Assembly: GCF_000813845.1 (NCBI RefSeq)
Contig: NZ_JWTB01000033.1
Coordinates: forward strand, 1 to 64,000
Length of the DNA: 64,000 nt
Origin: Pseudarthrobacter phenanthrenivorans
GTDB taxonomy: Bacteria; Actinomycetota; Actinomycetes; Actinomycetales; Micrococcaceae
Reading direction: 5' to 3'
In this document: positions 41,715-49,030 of the stretch, in pieces
Numbering within the stretch: the first letter of the stretch is position 1
How the letters are laid out: every line of letters begins with the position of its first letter
Translations under genes and position numbers: made by a program
Notes under the pieces: model-generated
What the model saw: only the letters and a program-made list of their open reading frames with translations
The model's database searches: none
What the model was told of the DNA's origin: nothing

Positions 41715-43220
41715 ATGACCGCAATGAGTGCCCAGCCAACACCGAAGACCGTCCTCGTCACCGGTGCCACCGGCTACATTGGCGGCCGGCTGGTGCCGCG
41801 GCTGCTGGAAGCCGGCCACACGGTCAAGGTGCTGGTCCGCTCCCCCGACAAGATCGCCGGCGTCCCGTGGCGGGACAAGGTGGACGTCGTGGAAAGCAGC
41901 CTTGACGACGGTGAAGCCCTCCGCGACGCCCTGGCCGGCGTCGACGTCTTCTACTACCTGGTCCACTCGATGGCTGCCGGTGCCGGGTTTGAGGAAAAGG
42001 AAAAGGCCATGGCCACCACGGCCGCGGAGGCCGCCGCAGCGGCAGGCGTGGGCCGGATCGTCTACCTGGGCGGGCTGCACCCGCAGGGCGTGGAGCTCTC
42101 GACCCACATGAGGTCCCGCGAGGCGGTGGGAAAGGTGTTCCTGGACAGCCCTGTGGACGCCGTCGTGTTCCAGGCCGGCGTGGTGATCGGTTCCGGGTCC
42201 GCCTCCTTCGAGATGATCCGGCACCTTTCCGAAACCCTGCCCCTGATGCCGGCGCCCAGCTGGGTGCGCAACAGGATCGAGGCCATCGCCGTCCGCGACG
42301 TCCTCTACTACCTGGTGTCCGCCGCGTCGCTGGAGGGACCGATCAACCGGACCTTCGATATCGGCTGCCGGCAGGTGCTGACTTATGCGGGGATGATGAA
42401 GGAGTACGCTGCGGAAGCAGGCCTGCCCTACCGCGTGGTGCTCGCCCTGCCGGTGCCTGCGCCCAAGCTGGCCGGGATGTGGGTAGCCCTGACCACGCCC
42501 ATCCCGCTGTCCATGGCGGTGCCCCTGGTCCAGTCGCTCCAGCACGACGCCGTGGCCAACGAGCACGACATCGACCAGTACATTCCCCAGCCCGACGGCG
42601 GCCTGACCCCCTACCGCACGGCCGTGGCCCTTGCACTGGGCAAGGAACGCGACGGCCAGGTGGAGACCACCTGGGCCAGCGCCGGTGCGGACTCGGACCC
42701 GCTTCCCAGTGACCCCGAATGGGCCGGGCACAAGGTATACATCGACGAACGGACCTTCCACGGCGATGTGGACCCCGCCCATGTGTGGACCATCATCGAA
42801 GGCATCGGCGGGCGCAACGGCTGGTACTCCCTGCCGCTGGCCTGGCAGGTGCGGGGCTGGCTGGACAAGCTGACGGGTGGAGCGGGGCTGCTGCGCGGCC
42901 GCCGGCACCCTCACTCCCTCGCTGTCGGCGAGGTGGTGGACTGGTGGCGCGTGGAGCGGATCGAACGCGGCAGGCTCCTGCGCCTGCGGGCTGAAATGCG
43001 GGCGCCCGGGCGGGCCTGGCTTGAGCTCTCGGTGGAGCCTGACGGTGGCGGCAGCCGCTACCGGCAACGCGCCATTTTCTTCCCCAAGGGCCTCAGCGGG
43101 CGGCTGTACTGGCTGGCCGTCCTCCCGTTCCACAGCCTGATTTTCCCGGCGATGGCGCGGAACATTACCACGGCCGCGCAGAAACTTGCCGATGCGGAGC
43201 CGGCACCGATCACCCCGTAG
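41715..43220 (+). CDS. NmrA/SDR-type NAD(P)-binding protein fused to DUF2867
   Basis: A 501-aa protein with an atypical SDR Rossmann domain at the start (VLVTGATGYIGGRLVPRLL, GRIVYLGGLHP) and a C-terminal DUF2867 (SRPBCC-like) domain from about residue 340 (YIDERTFHGDVDPAHVWTII, GRNGWYSLPLAW, RAIFFPKGLSGRLYW). It lacks an obvious SDR Tyr-x3-Lys active site, so it may bind cofactor without usual dehydrogenase activity. AGGAG lies before the ATG at 41715. It is divergent from mfd, and DUF2505 follows. Substrate unknown. Confidence 0.85.
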   Translation: MTAMSAQPTPKTVLVTGATGYIGGRLVPRLLEAGHTVKVLVRSPDKIAGVPWRDKVDVVESSLDDGEALRDALAGVDVFYYLVHSMAAGAGFEEKEKAMATTAAEAAAAAGVGRIVYLGGLHPQGVELSTHMRSREAVGKVFLDSPVDAVVFQAGVVIGSGSASFEMIRHLSETLPLMPAPSWVRNRIEAIAVRDVLYYLVSAASLEGPINRTFDIGCRQVLTYAGMMKEYAAEAGLPYRVVLALPVPAPKLAGMWVALTTPIPLSMAVPLVQSLQHDAVANEHDIDQYIPQPDGGLTPYRTAVALALGKERDGQVETTWASAGADSDPLPSDPEWAGHKVYIDERTFHGDVDPAHVWTIIEGIGGRNGWYSLPLAWQVRGWLDKLTGGAGLLRGRRHPHSLAVGEVVDWWRVERIERGRLLRLRAEMRAPGRAWLELSVEPDGGGSRYRQRAIFFPKGLSGRLYWLAVLPFHSLIFPAMARNITTAAQKLADAEPAPITP

Positions 43221-43263
43221 GATGTTGGAGGCTTAATCCGTTCCCCACGTCCCAGGAGGACCC

Positions 43264-43761
43264 ATGGCGCTGAGCGCAACCACCACCCTTCCGCACCCCG
43301 TTGACAGCGTTGCCGCTGTGCTGGTGAACGAGGACTTCCAGCGCCACGTCAGCCAGCTGGTGGGCGGCAGCCTGGAGTCCTTCAGCGTGGACGGCGACAT
43401 CGCGGGGGCCTTCAACGCCACCTCCGTGCGGACCCTTCCCACTACCCGCCTGCCGGAGATCGCCCGGAAGTTCGTGGGCGAGCACCTCAAGGTGACGCAG
43501 GTCGAAAGCTGGGACGCGCCCGCCCCGGACGGCTCGCGGCAGAGCAACATTTCACTGAAGATCGCCGGCGCCCCCGTGGACGTCACCGCGGTGCAGCGGC
43601 TGGTGGCCGACGGCGGCGGAACCCGGGTGGAGCTTGAGGGCGCCGTAAAGTCCTCGGTTCCGTTCCTGGGCGGCAAGATCGCCGACGCCGCCGAGCCGAT
43701 GGTGGCCAAGGCGCTGAACCTGCAGGCCGCACAGGCGCAGGCCTGGCTGGAAAGCCACTAA
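43264..43761 (+). CDS. DUF2505 domain-containing protein
   Basis: A 165-aa protein of the DUF2505 (SRPBCC-like) family, starting MALSATTTLPHPVDSVAAVL and containing FNATSVRTLPTTRLPEIARKFVG. No catalytic motif is evident; the fold usually binds hydrophobic ligands. CCAGGAGGA precedes the ATG. It lies 43 bp downstream of the NmrA/DUF2867 gene, another SRPBCC-type protein, and 3 bp before a small membrane protein, which suggests one operon. Confidence 0.85.
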   Translation: MALSATTTLPHPVDSVAAVLVNEDFQRHVSQLVGGSLESFSVDGDIAGAFNATSVRTLPTTRLPEIARKFVGEHLKVTQVESWDAPAPDGSRQSNISLKIAGAPVDVTAVQRLVADGGGTRVELEGAVKSSVPFLGGKIADAAEPMVAKALNLQAAQAQAWLESH

Positions 43762-43764
43762 CCC

Positions 43765-43986
43765 ATGCAGCTTCCCGTCTTCCCCGCACTGGTCCTGGTC
43801 GTCGCCGGGGTCTGGTCCCTGGTGGTCTGGCCCCAGTTCCTGCGCCGGGTCATGAAGGACCCGCGGGCCCGCGACACCGCCGGCAAGGCGACGAAGTTCC
43901 TGACCGTGCATGTGGTGCTGGTGAGCATCTCGATGGTGCTCGGCCTCGCTACCGCGGTGATCGGCGTCCTCGGCCTGCTGGGATAA
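43765..43986 (+). CDS. SCO4848-family small membrane protein
   Basis: A 73-aa two-span membrane protein: TM1 about 5-26 (FPALVLVVAGVWSLVVWPQF) and TM2 about 47-71, separated by a basic loop (RRVMKDPRARDTAGKATKF). Size and pattern match SCO4848-like proteins found across actinobacteria, whose function is unknown. It begins 3 bases after the DUF2505 stop and ends the operon before a strong terminator. Confidence 0.75.
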   Translation: MQLPVFPALVLVVAGVWSLVVWPQFLRRVMKDPRARDTAGKATKFLTVHVVLVSISMVLGLATAVIGVLGLLG

Positions 43987-43995
43987 AGGTCTTCA

Positions 43996-44038
43996 ATGCA
44001 AAAGGCTCTCCTTCCGCTGGAAGGAGAGCCTTTTGCAT
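43996..44038. terminator. Bidirectional intrinsic terminator
   Basis: A perfect 20-bp stem with a 3-nt loop (GCT); the arms end in AAAAGG and CCTTTT. It lies between convergent genes and is the strongest hairpin in the window. Confidence 0.85.
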
Positions 44039-44054
44039 GTTTGGGACCGGCCGC

Positions 44055-44504
44055 TCAGGCTGCCTGGTTGAGGGCGTCCTCGGCGGCGACCCAGGAGATC
44101 ATGGCGCACTTGACGCGGGCCGCGTAACGCGCCACGCCCTCAAAGGCCGCGGCATCGCCGAGCAGTTCGGGATCGGCCTGGACCTTGCCGCGGGAGCGAA
44201 GGACCTCACGGAAACTGTCGATGACCTTGTGCAGTTCGGCCACGGTCATCCCCTCGGCAAGATCGGTCAGGACCGAGGCCGAGGCCATCGAAATGGAGCA
44301 GCCCGCCCCGTCCCACGCGACCTGGGCCACCTTGCCGTCCCGGACCGCGAGCCGGAGGGTCACTTCGTCGCCGCACACCGGGTTGAGCTGGTGCGACTGG
44401 CCGGTGGAGGTGCCGTCCGGTGCCTCCATGGCCGCCAGTCCGCTGCCGTGCCGGGCCTTGGAGTGGTCAAGGATGATCTGCTGGTACAGCTGGTCTAGGC
44501 TCAT
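44055..44504 (-). CDS. sufU: Fe-S cluster assembly sulfur-transfer protein SufU
   Basis: A 149-aa SufU-type scaffold or sulfur-transfer protein with the three conserved cysteines (NPVCGDEV, GAGCSISMAS, VKCAMISW). The aspartate in VCGDE is also present, giving the zinc-binding set of actinobacterial/firmicute SufU. It receives sulfur from SufS, encoded directly upstream (22 nt gap). AGAGGA precedes the ATG. The rest of the suf operon (sufBCD) is not in this window. Confidence 0.93.
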   Translation of the reverse strand: MSLDQLYQQIILDHSKARHGSGLAAMEAPDGTSTGQSHQLNPVCGDEVTLRLAVRDGKVAQVAWDGAGCSISMASASVLTDLAEGMTVAELHKVIDSFREVLRSRGKVQADPELLGDAAAFEGVARYAARVKCAMISWVAAEDALNQAA

Positions 44505-44526
44505 GGTGTCCTCTTTCGTCCCGCCG

Positions 44527-45852
44527 CTAGGCGCGGAAGTATGCCCGGACGCCGGCCACTGCTTCCAAGAAGCGGTCCACGTCGTCGGTGGTGTTGTACA
44601 GGTAGGTGCTGGCCCTGGTGGTGGCGGTGAGGCCGAGCCTGCGGTGCAGCGGCTGGGCGCAATGGTGCCCCACCCGGACGGCGATGCCCCGGGAGTCCAG
44701 GAACTGGCCCACGTCGTGGGCGTGGACGCCCTCGACGTCGAACGCCGCCAGGCCGATGCGTTCCTGTCCGGCGGCCGGGCCCAGCACGCGGATGCCGGGG
44801 AGGGCTTCCAGCCCGGCCACCAGGCGCTGGCCCAGGTGTGCCTCCCACGCGTGGATCCGGTCCAGTCCGGTCTCGGTAAGGTAGTTCGCAGCGGCGGCGA
44901 GGGCCACCGCCTGGGAGATGCGCTGCGTGCCCGCTTCGAAGCGCTGGGGCGCCGGCAGGTACTCCGCCCTTTCCATCGTGACGGTGGTGATCATCGACCC
45001 GCCGGTCAGGAACGGCGGCAGGATGTCCAGCAGCTCCTGCCGCCCATACAGCACGCCGATGCCGGTGGGGGCAAGCATCTTGTGGCCGGAGAAGACGGCG
45101 AAGTCGACACCGAGCGCCTTGACGTCCAGCGGCAGGTGCGGGGCGGACTGGCAGGCGTCCAGGACAACCAGGGCGCCGGCGCTGTGGCCCAGGGCCGCCA
45201 GTTCCTGGACCGGGTTGATGGTGCCCAGGACGTTGGAGGCGTGGGTGAAAGCCAGGACCTTGGTGCGGGGGCCGATGACGGCTGCGGCCTGGTCCATCAG
45301 GAGGCTGCCGTCGTCCCCGATGGGGATGTAGCGCAGCGTCGCCCCGGTGCGGAAGGCAAGTTCCTGCCACGGGATGAGGTTGGCGTGGTGCTCCATCTCC
45401 GTCACCACGATCTCGTCGCCGGGCTTCAGTGCCAGGTCCTTGAGCCCCTGGTCACCGCGCCCTTGCGCGGCCCACAGGGTGGCGTTGGAGAGCGCGTAGG
45501 AAAGGAGGTTCAACCCCTCGGTGGCGTTCGATGTCCAGATGGTCTCCGCATAGTCCGCCCCGATGAAGTCGGCCAGGGTCTGACGGGCATCCTCGAAGGC
45601 GTCGGTGGCCTCTACCGCGAGATGGTGGGCCCCGCGGTGTACGGCGGCGTTGCGCTGCTCATAGAACTCCTGCTCCGCCTCGATGACGCTGACCGGGTTC
45701 TGCGACGTGGCCCCGGAGTCGAGGTAGACCAGCGGCTCCCCGTTGACCAGCTGGTTGAGGACCGGGAAGTCGTTGCGGATGCGCAGCACCTCGGCGTTGT
45801 CCATGGCAGGTACGGCGCGTTCCAGTGTGGCGGGCGTTGTAACGAGGGCCAA
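44527..45852 (-). CDS. sufS: Cysteine desulfurase SufS
   Basis: A 441-aa PLP enzyme that takes sulfur from cysteine for Fe-S clusters. The PLP lysine is in FSGHKMLAPTG and the catalytic cysteine in RVGHHCAQP, with the group II (SufS) loop. The N-terminal half contains IRNDFPVLNQLVNG and YLDSGATSQNP. The TTG at 45852 (MALVTTPATLERAV) is chosen since AAGGAG lies 6 nt upstream; a longer in-frame start is unsupported. The 534-bp upstream region has two strong hairpins. SufU is its partner and lies downstream. Confidence 0.92.
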   Translation of the reverse strand: MALVTTPATLERAVPAMDNAEVLRIRNDFPVLNQLVNGEPLVYLDSGATSQNPVSVIEAEQEFYEQRNAAVHRGAHHLAVEATDAFEDARQTLADFIGADYAETIWTSNATEGLNLLSYALSNATLWAAQGRGDQGLKDLALKPGDEIVVTEMEHHANLIPWQELAFRTGATLRYIPIGDDGSLLMDQAAAVIGPRTKVLAFTHASNVLGTINPVQELAALGHSAGALVVLDACQSAPHLPLDVKALGVDFAVFSGHKMLAPTGIGVLYGRQELLDILPPFLTGGSMITTVTMERAEYLPAPQRFEAGTQRISQAVALAAAANYLTETGLDRIHAWEAHLGQRLVAGLEALPGIRVLGPAAGQERIGLAAFDVEGVHAHDVGQFLDSRGIAVRVGHHCAQPLHRRLGLTATTRASTYLYNTTDDVDRFLEAVAGVRAYFRA

Positions 45853-45906
45853 AACGAACTCCTTGGGCTGCCAATGTCTGACATCCCAATTGTCCCACAC
45901 ACGGCT

Positions 45907-45937
45907 GTGGCGGCTGCCCGGGAGGGGCAGCCGCCAC
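45907..45937. other. 13-bp perfect hairpin upstream of sufS
   Basis: GTGGCGGCTGCCC and its complement, 5-nt loop, 55 bases before the sufS start. It may fold in the 5' leader of sufS or separate transcripts; no U tract follows on the minus strand. Confidence 0.55.
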
Positions 45938-45968
45938 CGCAGTCCCGGGCTTCAGCCGAGGGAGCAGA

Positions 45969-46027
45969 GGGCCGGCGACGGCTGGGGGGAGAGTCTCGGT
46001 CTCAGAAGACTCTGACGTCGCCGGCCC
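45969..46027. other. Nested stem-loop: 12-bp outer and 7-bp inner stems
   Basis: GGGCCGGCGACG (45969-45980) pairs perfectly with 46016-46027, and inside it AGAGTCT (45990-45996) pairs with AGACTCT (46007-46013). No U tract, so a structured leader or a DNA cruciform is more likely than a plain terminator. Confidence 0.55.
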
Positions 46028-46153
46028 CGTCTTTACCCGGTCCGGGGACCGGAAGTCGAGAGGGCCATCATGTCCTGTCGGCTGCTCCGCGGTCCTCCAG
46101 CCTGCCGCTTTGCTTTGCCTCCTTAAGTAAAGCTCCCGGCGCCCTGCCGGACA

Positions 46154-46170
46154 CGAGTAGGGTGTACTCG
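46154..46170. promoter_or_regulatory. Inverted repeat CGAGTA-N5-TACTCG
   Basis: A perfect 6-5-6 inverted repeat in a non-coding stretch; it has operator geometry but is not obviously next to a start. Confidence 0.35.
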
Positions 46171-46386
46171 AATCCCGCCGTGGGGACTACGGGGAGGGGG
46201 TCCCGCCCTTACGGATGGGGAGGGACGGGAGGCGTCCACAGGCAGGGCGATGCACGACGCCGGGCAGGCAGGACTCCCCGGACGCCGGACGGTCAGGCGC
46301 ATGCCGGTGGCGGGCCGCACCGTGAGTGCGGACGCGCCGGATACCCGTCCAGTGCGCCGCCGAATTGCGCCCGGGAGGCGGACAGC

Positions 46387-48978
46387 CTACTTGGGCAGGG
46401 CCGACTCCAGCTCGTCGCGGCTGCGGACCCCGAGCTTGACGTAGGTGCGGTAGAGGTGGCCTTCCACGGTCCGGACGGAGACCATCAGCCGCTGCGCGAT
46501 CTCCCGGTCGGTGAGCCCCTGGACGGCAAGCTCCACGATGTCCTGCTCGCGCCGGGTGAGCCGGACGGTGGGCGCCGCCGCAATGAAGCGTCCCTCGCGG
46601 AACCGCTCCCCCAGTTCGTGGTCGCACTTCTCGCGCTGGGCTACGGCCTGCCTGGACCGGCGGCGCTCCCCGGCCTGCTCCAGTACGGTGCTGGCACGAG
46701 CGTAGGCCTCACGGGCCATGTTGACAAAGCCTGCTTCCTCCAGCGAGGCAGCCGTTGCCATGAGGGTGTCCCCGTCCGCGTTTTCCCATGCAGTGGCCAG
46801 GGTCAGCAAGGACTCTGCCCACCGGCCTTCCACGTCCCGGGCCGCTGCCTGGACCATGGGGACCACCGAGGGGTCGCCGAGGTCCCAGCACATGGCCAGG
46901 ACTTCAAGGAGGTTGCCGGTCCGGGCGGATGCCTCCGTGGTGGTCATGAGTGTTTGCAGGGCGGCGAGGCCCTTGCCGTCGTGGCCCAGGTATTCGGCGG
47001 CGGCCGCCACATAGGCTTCCGCCAGGAGGTCATGGGCGGGCCAGCCGGTGTCGGCATCCTTGTGGTCCCGTTCCAGGCGCCGTGCCTGCTCCGTGTCGCC
47101 AAGCCTTGCTGCCGCGTAGAAGCCGAGCGCTGTGCCGAACCGGTACAGCTGCAGGGGATCATTCAGCCTCAGTGCTTCCACCGCCGGCAGCAGCACCTGG
47201 TAGGCGCGCTCCATGCGGCCCTGCCGCAGCAATGAATAGCCCCGGAGCAGTTCCAGGCTGCCGTTGAAGGTGGCCGCACCCGGCAGGTGCCCGGCGGCGT
47301 AGTGGTCGAGTTCGCGTTCCGCCGATTCCCATTCACCCATGGCCAGGTAGTCGGACACGAGCCGCCCCAGCACAAACTCCGGGAAGAAGAACAGGCTGCC
47401 CTCAAGCGGCGGAAGTTCCGAGGCGGCCAGCAGTGCAGCCTCCAAACCCTGGACGGGCCGTCCCGCCGCGGCGAGGGCGTGGGCCAGGAGCCCTTCGGCC
47501 AGGGCGCGCACGGGTTCTCCACCCGATTCTGCGGCCGGCTCCCTCCGCATGGCGTCAACCTCGTCGGCCAGCGCCTGGAAATTCACCTCGGCGCCCAGCT
47601 GGAGCAGGTGCAGCAGCTCTGCCTGCCAGCTTCTCTCACCGCCGGGAAGCGTGCAGTGCTTCTCTACGTCGTCGGAAACCGAGCCCAGGAAATTGCCCAT
47701 GGCCCGGTGCGCTGAAACCCGCAGCAGCAGCACGGCGGGACCCTGGGGGTCCCCGGCCAGCGGAAGCCAGCACGCGTCGAGCAGGGCCGCGGCCTCCGCG
47801 TAGGCGCCTTCGTTATACAGCGCCCGCGCCTGGATGGCCTGGGCAAGCGGGACCAGGTCAGGGTCGTGGACGCGGGCTGCGATGGACCGTGCACTGTGGT
47901 TCCGGAACCGCAGCAGGGCCTCGCGCGACGCGGCCAGCATGTCGTCCTCGCTGACCCGCACTCCGCATTCCAGCGCCCACTCGACGGACCGGAGCCTGCC
48001 TTCCCCGTGCAGGAGGGCAGGGTCCTGGTGCGCCTTGACCTTCTCAAGGAGCTGAAGGCTGCGGGATACCGACACCGTGTTCCTGATGGCGCCGGCGAAA
48101 AGCCCGTTCCAGATGGACAGCTCGGCCGGGATGCCTGACGATTCCACAATCATCTGCTGGTCCAGCAGGGAGCGGACCACGGCCGCGCCGCTGATGTCTT
48201 CGATCACTTTCCGGCCCACCGGCCCGGCGAGGGCGACCAGCTTCAGCGCTTCCTGTTCCTCGGTGCGCCGCCGGAGGTGGTCTTTTGCCACCACGGCAGC
48301 GAGGCGGGGTCCGTCGGCAGGCAGGGCGCCCATCAGCATCCAGATGCCATTGCGCTTGGCCAGGATGCCGGCTTCGGCGGAGTCGTGCAGCACGGCGTCG
48401 AGGATTCGGGGGTTCCCGCCCGTGGCGTTCCAGATGGCGTCAACGGTCGCGCCGGGGACGGTCCCGTCCAGGACGTGGGCAAGGACCTCTTCGATCTGTT
48501 CGCGGTTGAGCGGCCGCAGATCCACCCGTTCAGCCAGTCCGTCATACCAGAGCTGGTCGAGCGGCTGCGGCAGGCCGGGCCGGGGGCGTGCCGCTGCCAG
48601 CACTGTTGCCCATCCTGCGGAAATCACCTCGGCGAGCACGCCTGCTGATGCATCATCCAGATGGTGGGCGTCGTCCACGGCCAACAGGACCGCGGCACCG
48701 TTGCCGGCCTTCAGTTTCTCGAAATAGGACCACATCGAGCGCAGCACGGCCACGGGCGAGACGGATTCCTCGGCGGTGAGCTCCCCTGTGTACGGGGTCA
48801 GGACCCCAAACGGAACCCCGGCCAGGGCCGAGCTGGCATGGATGCGAAGGACGTTCATGTTCCCGGCCAACCGCTCCGTCACAGCATCGGTGACCGCCGA
48901 TTTTCCAATGCCCGGCCCGGCCATGATGAAGACTGCCTGGTGCGAGCCACTGCGGACCAGGTTGCAGATCCGCTCCAC
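46387..48978 (-). CDS. LuxR-type ATPase regulator (MalT/LAL-like), first of tandem pair
   Basis: At least 863 aa: an N-terminal AAA/STAND ATPase (Walker A GPGIGKS; Walker B VLLAVDDAHHLDD), a long TPR-like helical middle, and a C-terminal LuxR helix-turn-helix (LTRREQDIVELAVQGLTDRE, QRLMVSVRTVEGHLYRTYVKL). Such proteins activate transcription when ATP and an inducer bind. The frame has no ATG at its beginning: GTG at 48978 is the first usual start, but 22 upstream codons continue the family N-terminus (RLLTGRREPVERIC), back to a CTG at 49044 preceded by AAGGGG. The true start may be that CTG, overlapping the partner gene. The target genes are unknown. Confidence 0.85.
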   Translation of the reverse strand: MERICNLVRSGSHQAVFIMAGPGIGKSAVTDAVTERLAGNMNVLRIHASSALAGVPFGVLTPYTGELTAEESVSPVAVLRSMWSYFEKLKAGNGAAVLLAVDDAHHLDDASAGVLAEVISAGWATVLAAARPRPGLPQPLDQLWYDGLAERVDLRPLNREQIEEVLAHVLDGTVPGATVDAIWNATGGNPRILDAVLHDSAEAGILAKRNGIWMLMGALPADGPRLAAVVAKDHLRRRTEEQEALKLVALAGPVGRKVIEDISGAAVVRSLLDQQMIVESSGIPAELSIWNGLFAGAIRNTVSVSRSLQLLEKVKAHQDPALLHGEGRLRSVEWALECGVRVSEDDMLAASREALLRFRNHSARSIAARVHDPDLVPLAQAIQARALYNEGAYAEAAALLDACWLPLAGDPQGPAVLLLRVSAHRAMGNFLGSVSDDVEKHCTLPGGERSWQAELLHLLQLGAEVNFQALADEVDAMRREPAAESGGEPVRALAEGLLAHALAAAGRPVQGLEAALLAASELPPLEGSLFFFPEFVLGRLVSDYLAMGEWESAERELDHYAAGHLPGAATFNGSLELLRGYSLLRQGRMERAYQVLLPAVEALRLNDPLQLYRFGTALGFYAAARLGDTEQARRLERDHKDADTGWPAHDLLAEAYVAAAAEYLGHDGKGLAALQTLMTTTEASARTGNLLEVLAMCWDLGDPSVVPMVQAAARDVEGRWAESLLTLATAWENADGDTLMATAASLEEAGFVNMAREAYARASTVLEQAGERRRSRQAVAQREKCDHELGERFREGRFIAAAPTVRLTRREQDIVELAVQGLTDREIAQRLMVSVRTVEGHLYRTYVKLGVRSRDELESALPK

Positions 48979-49030
48979 CGGTTCCCGGCGGCCGGTCAGG
49001 AGCCGGTGTGCAGACGCGGGCTTGTGCCCA

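Larger units (their letters stand above)
45853..46386. other. Intergenic region between sufS and the first LuxR-type gene
   Basis: No coding sequence is supported here. It holds two hairpins (45907-45937, 45969-46027), a small ATGTC-T-GACAT palindrome (45874-45884) near the sufS start, and a CGAGTA-N5-TACTCG inverted repeat (46154-46170). It is probably the sufS regulatory region plus the 3' end of the LuxR-type transcript. Confidence 0.5.

Noticed and set aside
39034..41718. 894-codon open frame on the plus strand opposite mfd
   Set aside because: It is antisense to mfd in a GC-rich genome where long shadow frames are expected; the translation is Gly/His/Arg-rich with no recognisable domain.
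44185..47235. 1016-codon plus-strand frame across sufU, sufS and the LuxR-type gene
   Set aside because: Spans three well-supported minus-strand genes and their gap; composition is shadow-like and no family motif is visible.
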